The notes under the pieces were generated by a model. It did not search any database and had not been told where the DNA came from. It was given only the letters and a program-made list of their open reading frames with translations. The position numbers were made by a program, and so were the translations under genes. A DNA stretch of 64,000 nt from Symsagittifera roscoffensis (Eukaryota; Xenacoelomorpha; Acoela; Convolutidae), in contig NC_087071.1 of NCBI RefSeq assembly GCF_963678635.1, forward strand, positions 5,843,624 through 5,907,623, written 5' to 3'. Below, in pieces: positions 9,806-21,240 of this stretch; the first letter of the stretch is position 1, and every line of letters starts with the position of its first letter.

Positions 9806-10046
9806 GCAAAAACGTTTAGGTAACTTTTTACTTGTGCGCAATTTTTCTAATGTTTTTCCGAATATGTGTGCAAAAATGAAATGGAATTTTTTAACCTGTG
9901 TGCGAGTTCGGAGCACTAATTTAGGTTTTAATTGTTTTTCAATGGTTTACCCTGAACCTCTCATTTTTTCATAATTAAAATGAAATTGAAGGAATTAATT
10001 ACAGAAAACGAAGTCAATACCAAACAACATTTATTTACAAAAACAT

Positions 10047-10543
10047 TTAATGAATGAGCTGTCGAGCAGCAGAAGAGTTCTGGAGGTTTTCTATAGAACG
10101 CAGAGCTGAACGAGGTTCCATTGCTGGTGGTTGTTGTGGAGGAGTGTTTTGAGGCGCCATTGTTTCTGAGAAACCCTCATCTTCATTTATTGTGATGGAA
10201 AGAGGAAGTCGTCGACTGGTTGAGCCACAAATCTTGAGTCCTGAATCTCGGGATAGCTCATTCCCACGTGATCAAAAACTTCCTCCATCATTTGCATTGT
10301 TCCAAGTTGATTCTCTGTGATTGGAAATGGCATCATATGATACTCGTTGAAATCCCTTCGCATCACTTCCACCATATGCCAGACTTGGATTGGGATATCC
10401 ATTCGTGTCAGAAAAACTCCAGAGACTGTTTCTCGCACTTGAGTTTGCACTAGATCAGGCGAAAATTCTACAGAGTACATGAGGTTGCTGTTTTGCGCTA
10501 AGAAGATCATTCTGAGCAAAACTGAGTTAAAGAGTAAAAACAA
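10047..10543 (-). pseudogene. Unidentified Polinton protein, one frameshift
   Basis: An open 118-codon frame (10543-10187) holds SNLMYSVEFSPDLVQTQVRE, VWHMVEVMRRDFNEYHMMPF and EVFDHVGMSYPE. A shifted frame then continues to 10047 with INEDEGFSETMAPQNTP, a Pro/Gln-rich stretch and a basic end (RSALRSIENLQ, ARQLIH). The shift falls near 10187. The gene lies alone between the minisatellite and the CCAAT array and runs away from the polymerase. I recognise it only as a recurring Polinton product without known role. Confidence 0.4.
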
Positions 10544-10689
10544 GAAAGAGCAGAGAAGGGTAGCTGACGGAAGATAAGTTGAAATTAAGGTATTTAGAGC
10601 TGAGAGAGGAGGTAGTTGACGGTAGTTAAGTTGAAAGGAAAATGATTTTTACTTAGGAGTTAGGGGTACCTTCACTCGAATGTGTGGGT

Positions 10690-10873
10690 TTGACCAATCA
10701 GAATTGATTTTTCTTATTTGGATTGTAGTCGTGTCCATTCAGATTTCAGCTTCCTTTTACGGGTTTCTTGGATAAAAGTCGTATCCAATCGGAAACAAAG
10801 CTCCAATTTTGGCTATTGTCGTTTCCAATCACAAAAATGTTCATTTTTTTTTCTAGTTGTCGTATCCAATCAG
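10690..10873 (+). promoter_or_regulatory. CCAAT-box array between divergent Polinton genes
   Basis: Five related motifs of the form GTCGTATCCAATCAG occur at about 10691, 10728, 10778, 10818 and 10858, spaced by roughly 40-50 bp. Inverted copies (GATTGG) follow at about 11687 and 11733. The array lies in the 1.4-kb gap between the leftward gene ending upstream at 10543 and the polymerase starting near 11982. CCAAT is a known NF-Y type site; use as a two-way promoter is inferred. The rest of 10874-11981 shows no gene. Confidence 0.4.
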
Positions 10874-11981
10874 AGAACTGTTCAAGGACCTAAATCTTCC
10901 AAATAAGTAAAAATGCACAAAAAAGCAATTGCAAAAACAAATGACCAAAAGTTCATTGCAGTAAAAATAAGAAATATTGCTGATATAAATAACAAAAGAA
11001 AGAAAATTAATAAAAGTAACCTCTCTGCAATTTTTTTCATCAAGTTAATCGAATTTTTTGTATGTAACAATGAGAAATTGCTGATTTTTGAGTAGATAGT
11101 CAAGTTCTTAAAATTTTATTTAAAATTGGGAGGATAACTCAAAGTTGACGAATTTTTCAAATCAAACTTCTGAAAATCTGATTCCAAACCGAATCAAACA
11201 GGATTTCGAATTTTTAAAATCCTTAAAGAAATGAAAGAATAAAGAACTTTGCTGGGGAGTTTTTACAAATTTGGGTATTGGATAGGGGATAAAAAGAGTT
11301 GTTGACATTTTTGCGTTCGACTTTTTGATTAATTTCAAATTCTCAAGAATAAACAAAATATCTTTCCTTGTGAGGTAAAATTCAGCCGTAAGTTTAAAAT
11401 TTTGATACGCAATATGAGGATCAAAATAAATTCTTTGATTGAGTAAGTTTCTCTGAAGAGACCTTTACTTAGTCGGATAACTCTATTTTTTAAACACGTC
11501 CAAAAAATTATGAAAAAAGTAAGAGTCAACATCTATTTCATCAATAAGAAAATCAATTGGAACTTTTTCCTTTTTCTTGTAAATCACTCGAGAAAACTCA
11601 ATTGTTTTTTGATAGATTTTTTTTCAATTAATGATTAAAGTTTTTTTAAAACTACAAACAGTTCACTTTTAGAAAATGCTGGATTCTAATTGGTTGATTT
11701 CCAACAAACAATGTTACTAAAAGAATACTCAATTCTGATTGGTTGATTTTCTCTAACAAAAAGTAAAAAATTTTTATTTCATTCTGATTTTCTTTTACGT
11801 TAAAAGCAACTGCTCTCCACTTTGTATAACTACTTGAATTAAATTTCAAATATTTTTAAGAGTTCAAAGGAAGTATAAGTAATTTACTAAACTTTTTGGG
11901 ACATTTTAAATCTCCCAATTTATAGTTACCACATACTTTTAATTAATTTTGCTACAAGCTATATATCCTACTTTTTTTCAG

Positions 11982-14900
11982 ATGCCAGCACTCAACAAGA
12001 ATGAGAAAGTGAAATGCGAGGATTGTGGTAAAGAATATAGGAGGTCCGATGCGGCCGACATCGTTGCGTGCGAGGAGTTATTTCTCGTCCGGAATGCAAT
12101 TATTGTACTTACAATCAGCAAGAAATGAATTATCATGCGGCCAAGAAGCATGCCCCATCAACTTCGTTTGTTCGTTTTTCGAGCAAGAGTTCCCAAGTTA
12201 CTACTCTCTTCAACAATATCGTAGAAAGGAACATGGAGCAAAACAATGGAGACCTAGTGATACGGTGGCCGACTTGAACAAGATTGTGGAGGAATTAGGG
12301 GAAGATGGAGAGAAACTCAAGGGGGAGTTGAGTGCTTGTCAGCATTTCCTGGTGGACACTGAGATGGAGAATGGGAGGCATAAGGTTTTTAACCTTCAAA
12401 TGTTAAAGTTAGATACCAAGATTATCAACGAGAAGCTTGAAGAAGTCTTCAACAAGCTGGATTCCGCTGCAAAAATTTAATACGCTCTTGGATTTGTTCT
12501 CCGTGATGTCGAAACGAGAGAATATTGGTACTATTATGCAAACGAAAACCTTACTTTGTTCGAAAAATTGCACTTGCTGTGTACGAAATCGGATTTGGTT
12601 ACAATCCAGGGAAAAGTTAAAAAGTTTGATATCGTGGAGCAATGCATCCAAGAACGTCAGAACACAAAGTGGAGGTTCAAGTTGATCACAAATGTCACTA
12701 TTTTTGCTGTGCTACTGAAAAACATCCCAATGGGATGTCCAGACTCTGTCTTGCTTGAACCTTTGCTGAAAAACCATTCAGTAAACTGTCTTTTGTCGGA
12801 TAAAGATAAACAACCAGACAAAGGTTATCTTTGTCTGGTCCGTAGGTATCAATGTATTTGCATGGTCATAGTAACCTCAATGCTCCTTCATCTCAACTAT
12901 TTACAGAGTTTATATCAAAATCTGGATACGATCCGAAGAACTTTCTCGGAGTTGCCAAAGATCATTTACCTCTTGTAGAGGGAATAGTTGAACGTAACAA
13001 AATCACTTACGATTTTGATATTCACGAAGGAGAATTTGTTGGAGAATTAGCCAGGCGAAGTTTTGGAAAATTCGAAGATCTGTGAAATGGCTAAGGTTCA
13101 ACAACCATATCATTCATACGAATAATATTGATTCTTTCTTCAATTGTTTCCGATGTCCTAGCTGTGACTGTTTCTTCAAACGATCAGACAACTTCAACAG
13201 ACATCTTATGTCTTGTAGAGATAGAGTGCGACACATTTATCCGAAGAATGTATATACACTTCGAGAAACGCTATTTGAAAAGTTGGAAGAATTCAATATC
13301 CCAGTTTTGAAAGATAATACACTATTCAACAACCGAGCCATTTTCGATTTTGAGTCGATATGTGTTCCATCAGATGAATTGAAAGCTACCCAAACAACAA
13401 CTTGGATTGGAAAGCACGTTCCAATTTCTGTATCAATATCCTCGAACCTGATAGATGAACCAATTTTTCTTTATAACAAGGATCCGCAAAAGCTTATTAT
13501 CGATTTTGTAATCAAACTCGAATTTTCGGCTGAGAAAAGTAAGCTCGAAATGAGAACTAAATTTCAAGATATTGAAAGAGTAGTGAAAGAGCGGATGTCG
13601 AAAATTTTCGAAGAGTTGAATGAAAGATGTCGAAATCATCCAACTGAAAACTTTGAATATGAAGATGCTTGTATAGAAGATACAGAGGAAACTGATATGT
13701 CAACTCAGTTTTTGAGAATGCAGAAAAATCAGCTGATTGTTTTGAAACAAAACCTGGAAAGGTATGTTAACACGTTACCTGTATTTGGGTTTAACAGTGG
13801 AAGATATGATCTGATCTTGATCAAGAGCTATCGGATTCCCTACTTAATCAATGATAAAGAAGCTGAACCTATGGTTACCAAAAAGGCTAACGATTTCATA
13901 TCCGTCAACTTTGGAGATATACAGTTTCTCGATGTCATGAAATTTTTGGGTGGAGCAACATCTCTAGACTCCTTTCTTAAAGCTTACAAAGCCAGTGAGA
14001 CAAAAGGGTTTTCCCTTATGAGTGGTTTGACAGTCCAGATAAGCTCGAGAAAGAAGAATTACCTCCATATGAAGCCTTTTTCAGTAAACTGAGAAACAAC
14101 AACCCTCTTGATGAAGACTTTAAGGATAACCAGAATCTGAAGACAAGTGGACTTGATGAGCAGCAAGCACTAAAAAAACTTGAAATCAAGTCAGTACCTG
14201 CATCTGCATGGGATAATTACAAATATTTACAGGAGATTTGGCAGAAACATGGAATGACTACATTTAAAGACTTTTTTCAGTGGTACAACAACAAAGATGT
14301 TTTTCCAACCCTTGATGCAATGCAAAAAATGGTTCAGTTTTATCATGAGAAAGAAATTGATATGTTAAAACTTTGCTGTACTCTTTTAAATCTGGCAATT
14401 ATTTGTCTGCACAAATCAACCTATAAAAAATTCTACACTTTTTGCGAAAGTGATAGAGATTTGTGCGAGAAAATTAGAGAGCATATGACGGGTGGCCATC
14501 AATTGTGTTTACGCGAAAAGCTGTTGTGGATAAAACCTTTATCAGGAATTCATCAAATGTCTGCAAATCAATTGTTGGAATTGATGCGAGCCAGCTTTAT
14601 CCCTATTCAATGTTTTAATACATACCAACAGGATTGTACACAAGATGGGAGTTTGATTCCGATATTCAAAAATTCAAGACTAGACATAACCGATCTCGCA
14701 ATTTTGAGAACTTTCTGGTCCTGTCTTAATACCAAGAAAACAGATCAGAAAGCAGAATTGAGAGCTTCCACACATCTGGAAATCAAAAGAAAATTGACTG
14801 TTTCAATGTTGATGGATATTGCAATCACTACAAAACAGTGTTTGAAGCAATGGGGTGCTATTAATATTTTTGTTCTTGCCAAGAGACTCGTCCCTCACTT

Positions 14901-15501
14901 AGCGATGAAGATATTGAGAGAGGAAACAAAAGGAGAGAGATGGATGACTTGAGACGTGAGTATATTCGCGAAAAAGGATACAAAATCGAAGAGTGGGAAA
15001 GTGAGTGGGAATGTGAGTGGTGGCAAATCGAAATCACATTTAGCTCTTGCTGAGGAAAATTTGTATGATTGTATTCGTCCGGAAAAAGGGTGATTGGGAA
15101 AAATTGAGAGAAGAAGATTGCAGAGATTCATTCAGAGCAGATTCAAAAACGTAGCGTTCACAAGAAGCAAGATCAACGAGAGCCTGGTCGGTTCAAAGAA
15201 AAATTTAGGTGTACGGAGATGCTATGCTTATGCAGCAAGACTTATTGTTGCTATGACAACAAATCAGACAAGATGAAGTTTAGCAGCAAAGGATTGAATA
15301 AAAGAATTCTAGAGGAATCCGGTGATGGTCCTATGGAAAAATACAGGAAAGTACTCGACGAAGCAATCAACTAGACTTCAACAAACAGAGGATTTAGAAC
15401 CATTAATCATATGGTTGCTACATACGAGCAAACAAAGAAGGGGTTGAGCTACTTTTACCCTAAAAGAAAGTTCAGGACGACGGAATACACACAAAACCTT
15501 T
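11982..15501 (+). pseudogene. polB: Polinton protein-primed DNA polymerase B, broken and internally deleted
   Basis: The start ATG at 11982 follows an acceptor-like TTTTTTTCAG. The N-terminal part has zinc-finger-like motifs (CEDCGKEY; CNYCTYNQQEMNYHAAKKH; CPSCDCFFKRSDNFNRH). Then come the 3'-5' exonuclease motifs: DFES near 13345 and NSGRYDLILIKSY near 13790. Polymerase motif A appears as GIDASQLYPYS near 14580 in another frame. A C-terminal block, MEKYRKVLDEA and KKGLSYFYPKR, ends near 15501. The reading frame changes many times, with several stops. Between about 15040 and 15130 the expected palm motifs B and C are missing, so a large internal deletion is likely. Family is firm; activity is impossible. 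Confidence 0.85.
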
Positions 15502-15731
15502 GAACTTGTAAATAACTGATAGTGTAAGAGCATTCAATTCAGTATTTATTAACTAACTGTAAACTTGTGGAAAAATGATTATACAAAGCAGTGGATTATA
15601 TTCTTCATCTTTTGAATATAACTTTTTTTTAAAAAAACATGATTTTTTTTCTCGAAGTTTCGTTAGGTTTCAGTATAGCTTTAGATAATTTTCTCGTTGA
15701 ATCAAACATATAAAACAATAATCAAAACATC

Positions 15732-16008
15732 TAAACCGTAGAAGTTAGCTAAGAAATGCAATTGTTGGCATAATTGAACTCAAAAAAATTGGGCGCCAAA
15801 AATTTTTCTGAAACTTACCATCTTACCATCTGAAACCTACCATCTTAATACATTGGGAAATTATTTCCTATCTTAATACATTGGGAATTCTATAGCCTAT
15901 GTTAAAACATAGGGTGCTGACCGGATACTCTATAGCCTATGTTAATATATGGGAATCAGCACCTCCCCCCCCCCCCCCCCCCCCTGATCGCCTCACCCTT
16001 CTACTACT
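15732..16008 (-). repeat. Polinton right terminal inverted repeat
   Basis: This is the reverse complement of 130-394, with the outermost CTACTACT followed by the target duplication GCCAAT at 16009-16014. It contains a run of about 24 C and a perfect 18-bp palindrome, CCTATGTTAAAACATAGG, with flanking near copies. Between the polymerase end (15501) and this arm I see no gene. Confidence 0.9.
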
Positions 16009-16014
16009 GCCAAT

Positions 16015-16078
16015 CCTAATCTTACTCTTATGTTTCCTAGTCTCAATAGATCTAGAGATAAAAAGGTTTATTGCGTGT
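16015..16078 (-). repeat. Reversed LTR relic, right part
   Basis: This continues the relic cut by the Polinton. The words CCTAATCTTACTCTTAT, CTCAATAGATCTAG and TTTATTGCG occur in the same order in the reverse complement of the 410-bp LTRs, with the intervening bases deleted. It shows that the LTR family was in this genome before the Polinton landed. Confidence 0.6.
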
Positions 16079-17650
16079 TAGAGATGAGAAGAAAGTAACT
16101 GATTTCCGTTTTTTTCCTAAGTTTCCGAACCACTGGGGATTCAAGTTTTCAAATACAAAGTAGGATATAATCAAGATTTATGATTGGTTAGTGATGAAAT
16201 TTTTACAGGGAATTAAAATAAAACAAAAGTAAAAAAACTAGTTTCAAACTGGTTCCAGAAATTTGGGAATCTCAAGAGTCCCAACGCGTTTTGAGGAATT
16301 TGAAAAGAATGCGAGGTGTTTCATGAATGAATCCATCGTTTTTTCGGTAGGGCTTCGAAGCTTTTTTAAAAAAAAATTGAGAAGGCTGCCAAAGGGCTTT
16401 CGGGGAGTTGGGAGGGCTCACAAACTGTTCGGAAGGGCCCCAAAGATTTTTGACGAAGTTCGAAAGGTCTCAACGAAATTTTCTAAGAGCGTAACGACTT
16501 TTGAGAGGAACCCAAAGGGTCTTGGCGAGAACAGAAGTGTTATCAACAGATTGTTTTTTTAAATCCCCACTTTTGATTTTGTGTTGAGTTTGGGAAAGAT
16601 TCCTATAAAGTTTTTGCAATTCTGACTTCTTTTGAATTAAAAAAAAACTTTTTACTTTGCCAAACGATTTTTTGAATGAGATGAGATGGTTCGATTGGAT
16701 GAATTTGCGTATTGGTTCGCCGTTTTCCGAGGGGTAGAAATAATTTATAGCCAGAAACGTTTCAAACGTTTTCTAAGTATACGCTGCGCATCCCACTCAT
16801 TAACGAGATCCAATCGGATATCATTCAAAACGCTGCCAAAGGCAAAGGGTCCGTCACCAAATATGGATATCTTTAAACAGTACAAAAGGGGAACCCTTTC
16901 GGTAGGCAGGGGGTCGAATCCCTGAAAAAAAATTGAACGCACCCCCCTCCCCCCAAATCCGTCCTTGCAGAAAACAGTAAGAAAGGAATCAGTAAACAGT
17001 AAACAGTAACAAAAAAAAGAAACAAACTGAAAAGCACACAAAACAAAGTTTAAAAAAACGAAACGAAGCGATGATGTTTTTTGAAAATGGATTGAAAAAT
17101 GGATTAAAATCGATAAGAATGGATTATAAGTCAATAAATAAAAAAATAATCGCTACTAATCGATTATAACGATTTTTTTGTTTCGAAAATAGTAACACTA
17201 CAATTATTTATTTATCGATTATAATATCTTTTTTTGAAATTTAAGGAGACAAAAAAAATCCGTTATAATCTATTATTTTCTTTTTTTTACTGAGTGCGGG
17301 GAATCCCACTGATCACCAAACCAACTCCCAACCCTCCACGCAGATTAACTTCCTCCCCCTAAACATAAATTTTAACCCCCTCCTGTGAACATGGGGGTAC
17401 ATTCCGTTAAATTGTACAAAATCTTACCTAAAATTGTACAAAAACTCTACAAAAATTCCGTACAAAAAAATTGGAGGTACATTCCGTTAATTTTTCTCCA
17501 AACCAAGTTCAGCCATTATCCCTACCCGCACTGGAGTTCAATGGATAATAATCGATTATATTCTCGTTTTTTAGTCAGCATCTTCTATAAAAGTTCCAGA
17601 AAAATCTACTATAATCCTTTAAAAATGAATCAAAATTATAAAAAATTTTC
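16079..17650. other. Intergenic stretch, no gene supported
   Basis: The DNA is AT-rich with G-rich degenerate short repeats at about 16330-16530; the plus-strand 99-codon frame there looks like a by-product of these repeats. A C-rich block ending CCCCAAATCCGTCCTTG (about 16944-16970) and several TAATCGATTATAA-like palindromes (17100-17270) suggest decayed transposon ends. Nothing here is assignable. Confidence 0.5.
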
Positions 17651-17850
17651 NNNNNNNNNNNNNNNNNNNNNNNNNNNNNNNNNNNNNNNNNNNNNNNNNN
17701 NNNNNNNNNNNNNNNNNNNNNNNNNNNNNNNNNNNNNNNNNNNNNNNNNNNNNNNNNNNNNNNNNNNNNNNNNNNNNNNNNNNNNNNNNNNNNNNNNNNN
17801 NNNNNNNNNNNNNNNNNNNNNNNNNNNNNNNNNNNNNNNNNNNNNNNNNN
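17651..17850. other. Assembly gap of 200 N
   Basis: Exactly 200 N bases mark an unsized or scaffold gap. Reading frames drawn across it have no meaning. It splits a copy of the fold-back repeat family, whose remains start at 17851. Confidence 0.99.
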
Positions 17851-18010
17851 GGCCCAAATTGCAGTCTTTAAACCCACATAATTTTACGAAAACTGATCAC
17901 AGGTAAAAAAAAATTTCAAATTTATTCTGAAAACAACAATACTTTTTGAATGATATAAAAAACTTCCGTCAAAAATTTCTAGTTAAAAATCAAAAAAAAA
18001 TTCTGAACAA
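17851..18010 (+). repeat. Partial copy of the fold-back arm repeat
   Basis: GGCCCAAATTGCAGTCTTTAAACC, ATCACAGGTAAAAAA and TTCCGTCAAAAAT occur in the same order as in the right arm of the fold-back element at 39230-39400 and the copy at 41560-41720. The 5' part is lost in the N gap. It is diverged and has no coding content. Confidence 0.65.
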
Positions 18011-18065
18011 GGCGACTTTAAATAAGTTTTCGGGTTGTTCGGCCCAAAATTGATTTCATAAAACG

Positions 18066-18118
18066 GCACCAAAGGAGAGCCTTTGGTTAGTCAGGGGGTC
18101 GAATCCCTGAGTTTGGGG
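18066..18118 (+). repeat. Box-B-like hairpin repeat, possible tRNA-derived SINE piece
   Basis: A hairpin CCAAAGG-agag-CCTTTGG is followed by AGGGGGTCGAATCCCTGA, close to the Pol III box B consensus. A second copy lies at 16888-16922 with a different hairpin stem (AAAGGG/CCCTTT) but the same GGGGGTCGAATCCCTGA. A hairpin then a T-arm is the order in class II tRNAs, so a tRNA-derived SINE is conceivable. No box A was found. Confidence 0.25.
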
Positions 18119-19061
18119 GAAGCAACTCTCCCCTCCCAATCATAAAAACGCCACACGAGCGATGTCAATAGAGAGAATGTTCAGCCGCAGACAAAAGACC
18201 AAGAGACGAAAATCAACAAACGTCGCTCCACGCAAAAAAATAGAGGTCTTCGGAGAACCACTAGAATTAAAACATAATCGACTAACAAAAAAGCACGTTC
18301 ATCATATTTTTGACCAGATGCAACAAAATTACTCGAAAAAAATGGCGTGAACTTCTAACTCCAGGTTGATTGATTTTACCCGATGACGGTGGACTGTTCG
18401 AATGAACATCCGTTGTGTCCGATTCCCATAAAATCTTACTAGGCTTCAGTCGGATTGGGAAGTTTTCAACAAATATTTGTTTCAGTTGAAGATACATTTT
18501 CATTTATGTTAAAATCTTTTTATCTAGCAACTACTTCAAATTCACCTTTTGGCCTCTTTACGACGCTACCAGCTACTTTTGGTCTGGATTCAACAAATTT
18601 TGTCTCTGAGTTCCGCAAAGTTGAACATGAAATCAAGTTAGAAATGTTTAAAAACGAAACGGCTTCTAGTTAATGAGCAAAATTCTGCATTCCACGGAAA
18701 AGGTTAATTATAACAAGGAAGACTTATTGATGCTTGTTCTGGTGTTTATGGACTTCAAAATCGAAGCAAAATCGATCAAAATTTCTGAATTGAGACTCGT
18801 TTCGATAGTTTTTACCAGATTCCAGATTTTTTCAGTTGATTCAAGGCATCATTATTCATTTCGGCACAATGTTTTTACATTCCAAAAACGTCTAACAATG
18901 AAGTTTTGAACTCTTTATTGAAATCACAAGAAAAAATCTAAATTCATAATATTCCTTTTTTGTCCATACCCATACTCAATGTGACAGGCTTTTAAGGTAC
19001 ATCTATTAGTTTTTGAGACACTTCGCTCCTTCCCTCTCGCCATAACCCATCCCCTATGAAT
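18119..19061. other. Intergenic stretch, no gene supported
   Basis: Only short frames occur, including a basic 62-codon one at 18162-18350 with no recognisable motif. The right end, GAAT at 19058-19061, is the target duplication of element A. Confidence 0.45.
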
Positions 19062-19471
19062 TGGAACCAGATATCAACTATATTTATTCTGTGGTTATAC
19101 ATTGGATTTTTTATCACTATAAAATATTTAATATTAACCAATCACGATCCATCTAACTAACAATCCACTTATTTGTAAGTGCTGAAATTACTTGTAATTT
19201 CAGCACCAGAGAGATTTGAATTCAACTTAGTAATTAGTTACCTCTCCCAGAGAACTTTAGCAACCGCGATAAGCCAGTATACTCTAGATCTATTGAGCCT
19301 AGCAGAGACTAGTTAAGCACTCTGAGAAGAGTTGATATAAGAGTAAGATTAGGATCGGTATTAGACTAAGAAGTTGCACGAATCTATCCGGCCGAAAATA
19401 AGATAGCGTAACGAACAGACGGTGTACCCTATCCGAAATTACTCTATGAGTTACACCTCGAACCTAACTCA
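19062..19471 (+). repeat. Element A 5' LTR
   Basis: This is 410 bp with TG...CA ends. It has a TATA-like TATAAAAT at 19118 and a perfect 13-bp-arm palindrome at 19179-19206 (GTGCTGAAATTAC, 2-base loop, mirrored). The AATAAA seen in element B is changed here to GATAAG. Confidence 0.95.
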
Positions 19472-19473
19472 TC

Positions 19474-19491
19474 TGGTGCGACCATAAGTCT
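19474..19491 (+). other. Element A primer-binding site
   Basis: TGGTGCGACCATAAGTCT begins two bases after the LTR. TGG pairs with the CCA end of a tRNA whose acceptor strand would end GGTCGCACCA. The same site follows the LTR of element B. I cannot name the tRNA without the host tRNA set. Confidence 0.85.
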
Positions 19492-19565
19492 CGATCAAGA
19501 GCTTAAAAAACAAATTAGCTTAGAACTAACAGATAGATTTGAATAGGACAAAAACATTTTCAAAA

Positions 19566-19792
19566 AGGTTACACGATAATAATCTAATTGAAATGTCTCT
19601 ACGACTCAATAGATCAGAACCGCTATTCTGCACAATAATAGAACTACCAGGCATCGGAAGATGACTTCGGACAAGATACGATTTACGACTACGAAGAAAC
19701 TTACCATTAAGTTTCATGATCGTACAGCGAAAGTCAGACCAAACTTTAGGATTTTAATAGCAAAGAATTTAGATTTTCATTTGCAAACATAG
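19566..19792 (+). pseudogene. Decayed copy of the 77-aa leader ORF
   Basis: It aligns along its length with the leader ORF of element B (43655-43888). The start ATG has become AGG, an Arg codon has become TGA (within GGAAGATGACTTCGG), and the length differs by a non-multiple of three. The remaining codons still spell much of the same product, for example EMSLRLNRSEP. Confidence 0.7.
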
Positions 19793-20152
19793 CAACCTCG
19801 AAGAAAAGTCTTCAATGATTATTACAGGCGCTAAATCCTATTTACTATTGTACAATAACGATTTATAAAAATATCTCAAATCGTTTTCTCTACATCTGCA
19901 GTAAAATTGAAAAAAATATCTAAAAAATATATTTATTAAAAGAAAAAAGAAAATTAGTTGACATGATCATAAACTGTTAGTAGATATAAATCATCCTGGC
20001 ATCCCCCGCTTCATCACCTAAACATAATAGCACACATTAAACCACTAACATCATCAAACACTAAAATTTTTATTAAATAAATTTAAATTCTCTTTAAAAC
20101 TTTATCTAACTTTTTATCCTTCTTTCACCTCAATTTATTTAATCTTAAACTA

Positions 20153-20669
20153 GATCATCAAGGCTTTCCTTGGATCTCCATTTAATAATTAAATTAAATC
20201 CATTTTATACCATAAAAAATTGTAACCTGATCATCAAGGCTTATCCTTGGATCAAATAGAACAATTTTATTCTACCCCACCCAAATAATAAAGTGTCTAA
20301 CGACCTCAAACGTCGATTCACTACCCAACCCTTTCAAAGACACAGGACTAATAGAAATTTTTTAATCACACTAACCATCAAATTAAGCTAAACAGTGAAG
20401 AACTTCGGTTATTCATCCTTTACTTAATCCCCCCTCTTACCTGACCCAGGCTAAATCTTAAATCTTAGTAAGTGTTAAAAAGTATCTAACGAACTACCTG
20501 TGTTCTAATTATACCTGAACCTTGTGGATCGATTTACTATCGATTTACTATTCTCCAAACCTTGAACACAATCACTACCCCTAAGTAAGATTAAGTAAGT
20601 TAACACCTTAACTTAGAATAGCCACGAGGAAGTAAAAATCATTCTTCGGAATCGATATATACTTTCCTC
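20153..20669 (+). ncRNA. Element A structured leader RNA
   Basis: This is the series of hairpins found in element B: two GATCATCAAGG...CCTTGGATC stem-loops (20153-20176, 20229-20253), a UUCG-capped hairpin with an outer stem (20394-20424), and a long hairpin at 20636-20669 enclosing ATTC-TTCG-GAAT. In the last, the stem pair is G-C where B has A-T. The 7-bp outer stem of the UUCG hairpin has one G-C turned into G-U. The stretch 19793-20780 has no coding frame. Confidence 0.55.
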
Positions 20670-20780
20670 TCCAACCCTACATAAAAGACCCAAGTTAGGT
20701 TAACCAAAAAATCGTAAGGACTAACAGACTAGGATTTTAAAATCACTAACAACAACCTTGCACCCATCATGCTAAACCTT

Positions 20781-21240
20781 ATGTCACTGAACAACTTAGG
20801 AAATAAACAAACAACCGCACTACACAATTGTAAAATAAATAACGAAACATACGATCTTGTAGTTAAACCGCATAAACAAACAATCGGATATATTCGCACA
20901 AAACTCCAAACAACAAAATGAAAAGTTTTAAACAAGCAAAGACAAATCACACGAAAAAGATTTTCAAAGCGTAGAAACGCAGTCTCCGAATCAGAAGTCA
21001 GCGATTCAGATGCACTCTACAAGCTAAAAGACACAGCAAATAAAAATTACCCAGTTCATGATCACTCTGTTTTTCCGATTCAGAAGCTACATCACATTCA
21101 TCAAAACAAGGAAAAAGAAGAATAAAAAAGATATACAAAAATAAACCAGTACGTTTATACAGTTGGAACCAACCAATAAGACACATTGAACATTACGCAC
21201 TGACAGTCATAAAACGAAAAATGAATAAAAGCCCAAGTGA
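20781..21240 (+). pseudogene. Decayed copy of the 155-aa basic ORF
   Basis: It starts MSLNNLGNKQTTALHNCKI like its intact relative at 44821, but TGA replaces an Arg codon after about 46 codons and further shifts follow. It overlaps the gag start (21221) as in element B. The GTGAAG donor-like site at the overlap (21237) is kept in the same phase. Confidence 0.75.

Larger units (their letters stand above)
130..16008. mobile_element. Polinton/Maverick DNA transposon, degenerate, 15.9 kb
   Basis: Both ends carry terminal inverted repeats beginning AGTAGTAGAAGGGTGAG, and the element is flanked by the 6-bp direct repeat GCCAAT (124-129 and 16009-16014). Six bases is the usual Polinton target duplication. 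Inside are the typical Polinton genes: protein-primed-type DNA polymerase B, retroviral-type integrase, adenovirus-type cysteine protease, FtsK/HerA-type packaging ATPase and capsid protein. Left-half genes run on the minus strand and the polymerase runs on the plus strand. Nearly every recognisable gene has stop codons, frameshifts or deletions, so this copy looks dead. It interrupts an older reversed LTR. Class and boundaries are well supported; several small genes are unidentified. Confidence 0.93.

Noticed and set aside
16263-16562. 99-codon plus-strand ORF
   Set aside because: The frame follows a degenerate G-rich short repeat and has no motif or conserved partner; probably accidental.
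17385-17906. Reading frames spanning the run of N
   Set aside because: They are open only because N codons cannot be stops.
18162-18350. Basic 62-codon ORF
   Set aside because: Too short, no recognisable domain, no second copy in the window; not enough to call a gene.
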